A stretch of DNA of 64,000 nt from Streptosporangium saharense (GTDB lineage Bacteria > Actinomycetota > Actinomycetes > Streptosporangiales > Streptosporangiaceae), in contig NZ_JACHJP010000006.1 in NCBI RefSeq assembly GCF_014203715.1, forward strand, positions 343,707 through 407,706. The letters run 5' to 3'. The notes below the pieces were generated by a model. It saw nothing but the letters and a program-made list of their open reading frames with translations. It had not been told where the DNA came from and made no database searches. The position numbers and the translations under genes are program-made. Each line of letters starts with the position of its first letter. Within the stretch, counting starts at the first letter, position 1. Below are positions 17,266 through 23,949 of this stretch, one piece after another.

Positions 17266-17523
17266 ATTTCGGAGAATGGGCCATCTGCGGGCCGTTTGGG
17301 ATCTACTAGTGATGACAGGCGACGGTAGGAGCTGACGGTCAGACAGCAAGCTCAGCGTGGCTGCGTACAGGTGCCTACGGGTAGTTGAGGTGGGATGCCA
17401 CTTCCTATGTAACAAGCCACTAGGAAGCTACAGGGCGATGCTGTGCCGAAGCGTCCTCCGATAGCCCTCAGCTGTGAGTGTTCTTGCAGATGGAAGGTGC
17501 GGTCGTAAGCTTTCGCGTCCGTG

Positions 17524-17550
17524 TCATAATCCCTGGAGCGTGAGTTCGGG
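17524..17550 (+). repeat. Degenerate copy of the CAT-tRNA 3' half (att-like)
   Basis: TCATAATCCCTGG (17524-17536) is identical to the tRNA at 14499-14511, and most of the next 14 bases also match (including GTTCG of the T-loop). The match begins in the anticodon loop and covers the T-arm side only, the usual attB segment of tRNA-targeting integrases. It may mark the far end of a decayed integrated element. Confidence 0.55.
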
Positions 17551-17560
17551 ACTGCCTGCT

Positions 17561-17819
17561 CCGGCTCTTCGGGCCTTCTGGAAGTGCCCTTGACCGGACT
17601 TTCATGGCCGGGCGCTTCCTGTGTTTCCGGTCGTGTGTTCCTGATTGCGGGTTGCGTCGGAGGTTTGAGGTGATCGTCGCCTTTCGCTGAGAACCCTGCT
17701 GACCTGGTGTTTGACCGACCCGGGGCTCATGGGTGGGAGAGCCGGGTTCTTGCTTTTCGATAGGAAGCCTGGCTGGGATGACTATTGGCAGGGTTGGGTG
17801 TGAAATTTAGTGTCAGGGG
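17561..17819. other. Intergenic region upstream of the S1-like gene
   Basis: About 260 bp without a gene. It holds an imperfect inverted repeat GGAAGTGCCC/GGGCGCTTCC (17580-17620) that could form a hairpin, and nothing else that I recognise. Confidence 0.35.
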
Positions 17820-18467
17820 ATGATGCGACGGATAGCTCTTCTGCTGATCTTCGGTCTTCTGGTTCTGAGTCCTGGGGCGGCGTTCGCCGAGGTGGGTGGG
17901 GTTCAGGCCACGCCCATCTACGTCGGGGACTCCTTCGGGCCCAACTGCGCGGTCGGGGCCACCGTGAAAGGGGGGTTCGTCACCTCCGGGAAGTGCGGTG
18001 CTCCGGGCCAGGTCATACGCACGTCGACCGGGGTGGTCGTGGGGACCGTTCGGGCCTCGACCTATCCCAATCCTTCCTCGGCCTGGGTCAGCGTGACCTC
18101 GGCCTGGGAGCCGGTCGGCGCCTACAGGTACTTCGGCGGTCAGAACATGCCGGTTCTCGGGAGCACCCCGGCCCCCGTCGGCTCCTCGGTCTGCGGGGTC
18201 AGCCCCACGACCGGATGGCGATGCGGCATCCTGCAGAGCAGGAACGTCTCGGTGTCCTTCCCCGACGGAACCCTGCACGGCCTGCTCCTGACCAACATCT
18301 GCTTCGAGCCCGGCACCCCGCTGGGATCCCCCCTCTTCTCAGGCGGCCAGCTGCAGGGACTCCTGGTCGGTTTCTCCGGCAACTGCAGTTCGGGAGGCCG
18401 GTCCTACTACACGCCCATCAACGAGATCCTGCAGCGGTACGGCCTGACCCTGCTCACCTCCTCCTGA
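17820..18467 (+). CDS. Secreted S1-family protease homologue lacking the triad
   Basis: A 215-residue protein with a signal peptide (MMRRIALLLIFGLLVLSPGAAFA) and a streptogrisin/alpha-lytic-type chymotrypsin fold. Conserved family landmarks are NCAVGATVKG at the N-terminus, LLLTNICFEPG, and GFSGNCSSGGRSYYTPINEILQRYG at the C-terminus. The catalytic His is Lys (TSGKC, residues 55-59, versus TAGHC). The Asp region reads PSSAWV, and the Ser motif GDSGGP is replaced by GTPLGSPL (166-172). There is no pro-domain. It is probably a catalytically dead secreted binding protein. ATG 17820 or 17823 are both possible. Confidence 0.72.
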   Translation: MMRRIALLLIFGLLVLSPGAAFAEVGGVQATPIYVGDSFGPNCAVGATVKGGFVTSGKCGAPGQVIRTSTGVVVGTVRASTYPNPSSAWVSVTSAWEPVGAYRYFGGQNMPVLGSTPAPVGSSVCGVSPTTGWRCGILQSRNVSVSFPDGTLHGLLLTNICFEPGTPLGSPLFSGGQLQGLLVGFSGNCSSGGRSYYTPINEILQRYGLTLLTSS

Positions 18468-18539
18468 CCTCCGAACGCGGGAGCGTGCCCGGGCGGGTGA
18501 AAGAGGGTAATCAGTCCTCATGAACGGAGGCCGAGTTCG

Positions 18540-18759
18540 ATCGCCCACACCGAACCGGACGACGCGGAGGCGATGGACCGTGCTTGACGTGATCCCGCCG
18601 CCTTCTCCGTGCTGTTCGACCGGCACGCTCCCGCGCTCCACCGGTATGTGACGCAGACCGGGCAGATCGCTGGCCGACACCTTCCTCGCGGCCTTCCGCA
18701 GACTCGGGCGTTACGACACCGCCCACCGTGACGCCCGCCCGTGGCTGTACGGCATCGCC
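18540..18759 (+). pseudogene. ECF sigma factor relic
   Basis: In one frame the sequence reads DPAAFSVLFDRHAPALHRYV, preceded by an in-frame TGA. After a frame change it reads LADTFLAAFRRLGRYD then DARPWLYGIA, the region-2 motif of ECF sigma factors. The region-4 half is absent. The order and spacing match the intact ECF gene at 32010-32609. It is a truncated, frameshifted and nonsense-mutated remnant. Confidence 0.75.
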
Positions 18760-19022
18760 GTGCCGAGGTCAGGGCGTACCGGGGGTGGGGGAGAAGGGGT
18801 TGGGCGGCTGTTGGTTTGCGGTCAAATCGCCGGTGGATCGTACGGCGGGGCCGGGGGCTCACGGGTACGGTGGGGCGTTGGACACGGCGGTGGCCTGAGG
18901 CGTGAGTCGTTGGGGCTCGGCAGGATCGGTCTCCATGGCGGATCTTCCGTGCCGGGGGTCCCCGGAGGGCCAGGGCGAAGGTGAGTGTTGAGGCGGGGCG
19001 ATGTGAAGGTGCGGAGAGTGTG
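18760..19022. other. G-rich spacer
   Basis: About 260 bp of strand-biased G-rich sequence (repeated GGGG tracts) between the sigma relic and the AAA ATPase. No gene is visible. It should contain the promoter of the ATPase-DUF4276 pair, but no clear -35/-10 is seen. Confidence 0.35.
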
Positions 19023-20180
19023 ATGGGGCGGGAAGCGCCGTTTCTTCGGCGGATGAGGGTGACCGGCTACAAGAGCATCGCCTCCTGTGAGGTCGTCTTC
19101 ACCCCGTTGCTGATCCTGCTGGGGCCGAACGGGGCGGGGAAGAGCAACCTTCTTGACGCGCTCCGGTTCGTGAAGGACGCGCTGAACCGGACTCCGGCCG
19201 ACGCCCTGGCCGCGCGTGGTGGCCTGGACGAGGTGCTTCGCCAGGCTCCCGGCGCCTCGGACGAGTTCGCGATCCTCCTGGAGTTCGGGGCCGAACTGGC
19301 GGGTGAACCGGCGTCGGTCGAGTACGGATTCAGGGTCGGCAGGGACCTCACGGGACAGCGGGCACTGGTCGTCAGGGAGGAACACTGTGTCATCCGCCGG
19401 GGTGAGTCCGGTTCCGGGGAACCGCGGTTCGAGGTGCAGGCCGGGGCGGTCACCGGCGGGGGAGACATCGAACCCGACCGGCTCTACCTGCCGCTGGCCG
19501 CCACCCGGTGGGATTTCAGCGATGTCTACTACGACCTCAGGGACATGCTCTTCCACCACCTGGACGTCGACCAGATGCGGCGGCTCCAGTCAAGTCAGCG
19601 GACCGGGAGGATCGGCTACTCGGGGAAGCACATCGGACCCGTGCTGGGGGAGCTGGCGTTCAGATATCCGGTGTTCAAGGCCCGTGTCGACGACTACCTC
19701 GGCGCGATGGTCCCGGAGGCGCTGGGGGTGGACGAGCGGCTCGTTGATAAGTATTCGGCCGTGGAACTCCGTACCCGGGACGCTGAGCGGCCGTTCGGGC
19801 CGGAGGCCATCTCCGTGGGGACCCTGCACGCGGCCGGTGTGCTGACCGCGCTGTTCCAGCCCGCCGTACTCGACGGGCAGGCGAAGCTGGTGGCGATCGA
19901 GGAGCCGGAGACCGCGCTCCACCCCGCGGCGGCCGGGGCGTTGTTCGACGCGCTGACGGAGGCGAGCGAGCTCGTCCAGGTCGTGATCACCACGCAGAGC
20001 GCCGAGCTGCTCGACCGGGACGACGTCGATCCGGCCTCCGTGCGGATCGTGGCGATGGAGAACGGGGTGACCGTGGTCGGCGAGATCGACGGGGTCAGCC
20101 GTACTCTCCTCGAAGAGGGGCACGCCACCCTCGGCGAACTGCTGCGCGACGGCCAGCTCCGCCCGGAGGCGGGCGCATGA
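19023..20180 (+). CDS. AAA family ATPase (AAA_21 / RecF-SMC-like)
   Basis: A 385-residue ABC/SMC-type ATPase. It begins LRRMRVTGYKSIASCEVVF, typical of the AAA_15/AAA_21 family, with Walker A GPNGAGKS at 34-41. Near the C-terminus come a signature-like SVGTLHAAGVLTALF, Walker B KLVAIEEPETALHP and a switch motif TTQSAELLD in which the usual His is Gln. The start is ATG 19023 with GGAGAG upstream. It overlaps the DUF4276 gene by ATGA. ATPase plus TOPRIM-like partner is the layout of several anti-phage systems (AbiL, PARIS, Gabija-like logic). The function here is inferred. Confidence 0.82.
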   Translation: MGREAPFLRRMRVTGYKSIASCEVVFTPLLILLGPNGAGKSNLLDALRFVKDALNRTPADALAARGGLDEVLRQAPGASDEFAILLEFGAELAGEPASVEYGFRVGRDLTGQRALVVREEHCVIRRGESGSGEPRFEVQAGAVTGGGDIEPDRLYLPLAATRWDFSDVYYDLRDMLFHHLDVDQMRRLQSSQRTGRIGYSGKHIGPVLGELAFRYPVFKARVDDYLGAMVPEALGVDERLVDKYSAVELRTRDAERPFGPEAISVGTLHAAGVLTALFQPAVLDGQAKLVAIEEPETALHPAAAGALFDALTEASELVQVVITTQSAELLDRDDVDPASVRIVAMENGVTVVGEIDGVSRTLLEEGHATLGELLRDGQLRPEAGA

Positions 20181-20773
20181 CCGGTCCGGTGACGATCGCC
20201 TCCATCGTGGAGGGCGACGGTGAGGTGTCCGCGCTTCCCGTGCTGCTCCGCAGGATCGCCGGGGCGCTCTCGTGCTGGGACGTGCGGATCCCTCCGCCGC
20301 GCCGCGTTCCCCGCAGCAGGCTCGTCGCCCGTGGCGGGGTCGAGAACGCAGTCCTCCAGGCGTCCTACCAGCTCACCGGCGCGGGAGGGATCCTGCTGCT
20401 GATCGACTCCGACGACGACTGCCCGGCCACTCTCGGTCCTGAGCTATTTCGGAGAGCCCGTGAGGCGCGGGGAGACCGGGAGATCTCGGTGGTGCTCGCC
20501 TGCCGGGAGTTCGAGGCGTGGTTCCTGGCTGCTGCGGAGTCCCTGTCGGGGCATCGGGGGCTGGCCGATCCGCTGCTTCCGCCGCCGAATCCGGAGGGCA
20601 TCCGGGGTGCCAAGGAGTGGCTCTCCGCCCGCAAGTCCGATGGCACGCGCTACCGGGAGACCGTGGACCAGGCGGCGCTGGCCGCGCTCTTCGACATGGA
20701 GCAGGCCCGTAAGGCGGCGCCGTCCTTCGACAAGTTCTGGCGTGACGTCGAACGGCTGCTGCTGGGTCGCTGA
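20177..20773 (+). CDS. DUF4276 TOPRIM-like protein
   Basis: A 198-residue protein of the DUF4276 family. It shows the TOPRIM-type metal-binding residues: the N-terminal Glu in IVEGDGE (E12/E16) and the acidic cluster LLLIDSDDDCP (D77, D79-D81). VVLACREFEAWFLAAAE is a further conserved family motif. This fold suggests a metal-dependent nuclease or DNA-binding effector, with the upstream ATPase as sensor or regulator. The ATGA overlap implies a stoichiometric complex. No methylase or third gene is attached. Confidence 0.8.
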   Translation: MTGPVTIASIVEGDGEVSALPVLLRRIAGALSCWDVRIPPPRRVPRSRLVARGGVENAVLQASYQLTGAGGILLLIDSDDDCPATLGPELFRRAREARGDREISVVLACREFEAWFLAAAESLSGHRGLADPLLPPPNPEGIRGAKEWLSARKSDGTRYRETVDQAALAALFDMEQARKAAPSFDKFWRDVERLLLGR

Positions 20774-20804
20774 ACTTTGTGCCCTGTGCCGGAGTCTCAG
20801 ACGG

Positions 20805-20951
20805 TATGGGGTTTCGGTGGGCTCTTGTGCGGTTGGTTGTGGTGGCCGTGGTGCTTGGGGTGGTGGTCGCGGGGGGTGCCTGGTGGTGCTGGCCACGATG
20901 GGGGAGGCGTTGCGGGACAGCATTCCGGTGTTCCGCTTCCTCTCTGGGTGA
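20805..20951 (+). pseudogene. Possible frameshifted small membrane protein
   Basis: ATG 20805 opens a hydrophobic helix (MGFRWALVRLVVVAVVLGVVVAGG). The sensible continuation LVVLATMGEALRDSIPVFRFLSG, ending at TGA 20949-20951, is in another frame. One indel near 20875 would join them into a roughly 50-residue membrane peptide. Support is only by composition and reading. Confidence 0.3.
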
Positions 20952-20996
20952 TGGCCCGGGTACGGCGGCGCGTCCAGGGGCGCGCCGCCTTGGGGG

Positions 20997-21761
20997 TCAG
21001 GCGACCTTGGGGGAGGGGGCCTTCCAGGTGTTGCAGGCGCCGGGCTTCGCCGTGTTGTATCCGGTCTTGAACCAGGCCAGGCGGTTGGCGGGCTTGCCGT
21101 ACCACTTGGGGATGAACCTGTCGTACTCCTTGGGCGTCTCGGCGGACAGCAGGGGTCCCCAGTCGCGGGCCATACGGCCGAGGCTCTTGAGGGACACGCC
21201 GGTCAGGCAGTCGGACTGCTGGTAGAAGCGGTGGGTCTGCTCGTTCATCTCGGCCTCCTCACCGTCGTAGCGCAGTGCCCACCAGGCCTCGCTGATGCCC
21301 GTCTGCGACTGGACGAACTGGGCGTAGGCGCGGGTGACCTCGACGAGGACGGGCAGCTCGGAGCTGGCCCTGATCCAGTCGGAGCGCAGTTGCACCTGGA
21401 CGGAGCGGTAGCAACTGGTGGCGGCGGAGCCGGACACCGTGAGGCCGCTGGAGCAGGGGCCGGGAAGGGTGTTCCTGATAGCCAGTTCGGCCGGGACGAA
21501 TTCCTTCACCCGCTTGCCCCAGGCGGTGTTCAGGCAGCCGACGATCTTCTTGAGGTAGGCCGTCGTCGAGGCCTTGGTGGTGCCCTTGACCGCCTTGCAG
21601 GAGACCGAGGGCAGGGCGGGCACGGTGTAGAGGGGGTTGTGGGTCAGCTCGGGGGCGCCGACGATGGGATAGGCGGACGCGGCTGTTGGGGCCGAGAGCA
21701 GCAGGGCCAGGGCCCCGGCGGAGGCCGTCAGAAAGACCGGAAATATGCGGCGGATCGTCAT
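20997..21761 (-). CDS. Secreted neutral zinc peptidase homologue lacking HExxH
   Basis: A 254-residue secreted protein (signal peptide about 1-30, ending ASA-YP). Its framework matches the actinobacterial neutral zinc metallopeptidase (YpfJ-like) family: N-terminal NPLYTVPALP, a helix with two Cys (VGCLNTAW), VQSQTGI, HRFYQQSDCLTGV and the C-terminal PGACNTWKAP. Where active members have HEYGHHVQ, this protein has RAYAQFVQ (about residues 144-151), and the usual downstream Glu ligand is also missing. It should not bind catalytic zinc. It is probably a non-catalytic exported protein. Confidence 0.65.
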   Translation of the reverse strand: MTIRRIFPVFLTASAGALALLLSAPTAASAYPIVGAPELTHNPLYTVPALPSVSCKAVKGTTKASTTAYLKKIVGCLNTAWGKRVKEFVPAELAIRNTLPGPCSSGLTVSGSAATSCYRSVQVQLRSDWIRASSELPVLVEVTRAYAQFVQSQTGISEAWWALRYDGEEAEMNEQTHRFYQQSDCLTGVSLKSLGRMARDWGPLLSAETPKEYDRFIPKWYGKPANRLAWFKTGYNTAKPGACNTWKAPSPKVA

Positions 21762-22001
21762 AAATCGCGATCATAGGGAGAGGCGACCTCGCGCGGACGT
21801 TTCGTGACCGGGCTGTGCCCTCACGACGCTCGGGACCTGTCCACGCGACCCGTCCGTCCCCACGACCCAAAAACCTCCGGCCCGCACGACCTGTTCGCAT
21901 GGTGCTCACCGCCTCCGGTCTCACGGCCCGCACGTGTGGTCCGGTCGCTGGTGACAGCCGCCCTCACGGTCCTAAGACCTCAGCTTGAGAGGGCCGGGGT
22001 G
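21762..22001. other. Intergenic spacer
   Basis: A 240-bp region between the secreted peptidase homologue (start at 21761, minus) and the MarR gene (end at 22002, minus). It must contain the promoter for the former. No gene or clear site is visible. Confidence 0.4.
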
Positions 22002-22574
22002 TCACTGTCTGCGGCGGAGGTTGCCGTCGTCGAGGCGGGCGTTGACCAGTTTGCCGAGGAGGGTGACGAGTTGGTCGCGTTCTTCCGGGGTGAGGGTCTC
22101 GGCCCAGTAGCGCTCCCTGGCGTTGTAGATCGAGAAGGCCTCGACGAAGGCGGTTCTGCCCTTCTCCGACAGGGTGACGACGTGGGTCCTGCGGTCGCGT
22201 TCCGACAGGCGGCGCTCGATCATCTCCTGGCCGGAGATCTTGTCGAGCAGGGCTGAGGCGGCGGCCCGGCTCATCCCGGAGAGCCTGATCAGGTCCCGGG
22301 TCTCCATCTCCCCGTACATGTACAGGATCAGCAGCAGTTTGAGCGTGGGGGCGGCGACGATGTCGGCGCGCCTGAGGGTGGCGGACAGGTCGTAGAACAC
22401 GAGGCTCGTCGCGCAGTGCAGCGTCATGCACAGCCGCATGGCCTCGTCGTCGACCCCCGGGATCTGGGGAGGGACGGACTCGACCGCCTGGCCGATCAGG
22501 GACCACATGGTGGTGTCCTCAACGGCGTCGGGCGCGGTCGCGGCGTTCAAAGCGCGGTCACTGGGCAACGGCAC
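22002..22574 (-). CDS. MarR family transcriptional regulator
   Basis: A 190-residue MarR protein. The winged helix-turn-helix is clear: TLKLLLILYMYGEMETRDLIRLSGMSRAAASALLDKI followed by the wing IERRLSERDRRTHVVTLSEKG. Flanking helices form the dimer domain. The N-terminus is about 45 residues longer than usual; GTG 22574 has CGGAG upstream, but ATG 22508 (MWSLIG) is possible. It is divergent from the aldo/keto reductase, and the shared region carries two palindromes, so it probably represses the reductase and the peptide ABC operon and itself. Confidence 0.85.
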   Translation of the reverse strand: MPLPSDRALNAATAPDAVEDTTMWSLIGQAVESVPPQIPGVDDEAMRLCMTLHCATSLVFYDLSATLRRADIVAAPTLKLLLILYMYGEMETRDLIRLSGMSRAAASALLDKISGQEMIERRLSERDRRTHVVTLSEKGRTAFVEAFSIYNARERYWAETLTPEERDQLVTLLGKLVNARLDDGNLRRRQ

Positions 22575-22633
22575 GGCTCCGCTTGTCTGGGGGGAGAAGG
22601 ACGATCAGGACATTCAACCATCATGATGACTGC

Positions 22634-22660
22634 CAATGTATTGACGGTCAATGTATTGAC
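22634..22660. promoter_or_regulatory. Tandem MarR operator sites
   Basis: CAATGTATTGAC occurs twice, at 22634-22645 and 22649-22660, 15 bp apart. Each copy contains the palindrome CAAT-N2-ATTG, a typical MarR half-site arrangement. The second copy contains TTGACA (22656-22661), a possible -35. They lie in the 147-bp MarR/reductase divergent region. Confidence 0.7.
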
Positions 22661-22721
22661 AAATTTCGCGGTGCTGCCCACGCTGGTCGAACCCAACCGA
22701 GAAGTACGGAGACACCGCCGC

Positions 22722-23714
22722 ATGATGAGGTATCACTCCCTGGGCGTTAACGGTCCCAAGGTGTCCGCGCTGAGCATCGGCTCCTACCACACCTACGACC
22801 GGATGCGTCACGAGGACATCGTCGAGTTCCTGACGACCGCGAGGAACGCCGGGGTCACGTGGTTCGACGTGGGCCACTACACCTCGGCCGCCCGACCGGA
22901 CGATCCGGTCTCCGAGACCGACATGCGGTTCGCGGCGGCGCGGGACGCGGCGGGCATCGCCAGGGAGGACTACTTCCACACCGAGAAGCTCTGGTACGGC
23001 GGGCCGCGCCCCTCCTTCCGCGACCAGCTCGCGGAGTCCCTGCCCCGGGCGAGGGTGGACGCGGCCGACTGCGTCATCTACAACCCGGACACGGCCTACT
23101 ACTTCCAGACCGCCGTGGACATGAAGGACATCGTCCGGCAGATGGCCGGGCTGGTCGAGGCCGGGCTGACGAGGTACTGGGGCATCAACCACGCGACCCC
23201 GGCCGAGATCGACGAGGCCTGCGCCTACGCGCACCAGGAGGGCATGCCGCTGCCCAGCGTGCTGCAACTGCCGTACTCGGCAATCGCCAGGAAGATGGGC
23301 GAGGACGGTGAGCTGGCCGAGGTCATGGAGCGCTGGGACCTGGTGATCCAGACGACGAACGTGCTGGCCGTCGGCGTGCTGGCAGGACGGCGGGCCGCCA
23401 GCAGCGAGCGTCCGCTCGGCCCCTCCGGCATGACCAGGCACGCCGAGGAGGTCCGCGACGCGTTCGCCGCACGGGCCGAGGCGCTGGGCGCGACGGCCGC
23501 GCAGCTCGCGATCGCCTTCGCCCTCACCCACCCGCGTACGGCCTCGGTGCTCTTCGGGGCCAGCAGCGTCGAACAGCTCAAGGCCAACCTCGGCGCGCTC
23601 GACCTGGTGAACAGGCTGGGCACCGAGGGCGTACGCGCCGCCGTCGCCGACCTGCCGCAGAACCCGGACGAACTGCGGGTCGGGGAGATCGACGGCCAGC
23701 CAGCCGTCGGCTGA
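22722..23714 (+). CDS. Aldo/keto reductase family protein
   Basis: A 330-residue TIM-barrel AKR protein. Of the catalytic tetrad, Asp (D49, WFDVGHY), Tyr (Y53) and Lys (K89, HTEKLWYGG) are present. The usual His position (LxxLHxPD) is Asn: CVIYNPD, N121. The C-terminal NADP-binding part is recognisable (AIAFALTHPRTASVLFGASSVEQLKANL). ATG 22722 has GGAGA upstream. Replacement of His may alter activity, as in beta-subunit-like AKRs. It is divergent from MarR and upstream of the second peptide ABC operon. Confidence 0.82.
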   Translation: MMRYHSLGVNGPKVSALSIGSYHTYDRMRHEDIVEFLTTARNAGVTWFDVGHYTSAARPDDPVSETDMRFAAARDAAGIAREDYFHTEKLWYGGPRPSFRDQLAESLPRARVDAADCVIYNPDTAYYFQTAVDMKDIVRQMAGLVEAGLTRYWGINHATPAEIDEACAYAHQEGMPLPSVLQLPYSAIARKMGEDGELAEVMERWDLVIQTTNVLAVGVLAGRRAASSERPLGPSGMTRHAEEVRDAFAARAEALGATAAQLAIAFALTHPRTASVLFGASSVEQLKANLGALDLVNRLGTEGVRAAVADLPQNPDELRVGEIDGQPAVG

Positions 23715-23715
23715 C

Positions 23716-23881
23716 CCCCGCACGAGATGGTCAGCCGACCGTGGGCCGACGCCGTACGAGACGGTCGGCTCACCTCGGGCTGACGCCGTACGGGACGGTC
23801 GGCTCATCGCGGGCTGGCCCGTGCGGAACGGTCGGCCCACCGTGGGCTACGCCGTACGAGACGGGCAGTCCGCGGTGGGCC
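23716..23881 (+). repeat. Five imperfect 33-34 bp tandem repeats
   Basis: Units such as GACGCCGTACGAGACGGTCG plus GCTCACCTCGGGCT start at about 23716, 23748, 23782, 23816 and 23849, with the middle copies best conserved. Each unit contains a CCGTACGAGACGG core. The array fills the space between the reductase and the peptide-binding lipoprotein. Confidence 0.65.
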
Positions 23882-23949
23882 GGTCGGCGCGAGAGCGCAT
23901 CTGTCGGGGGACAAGCTCCAACCACCCTGTTTTGAAGAAAGGCCGACCC

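Noticed and set aside
17003..17284. Minus-strand open frame reading SPRVRGEHPR
   Set aside because: It is the translation of the CRISPR-like repeat and the antisense of the membrane protein gene, not a gene.
17240..17310. A CRISPR array
   Set aside because: Only one repeat copy is present; no periodic second copy or cas gene exists in the window.
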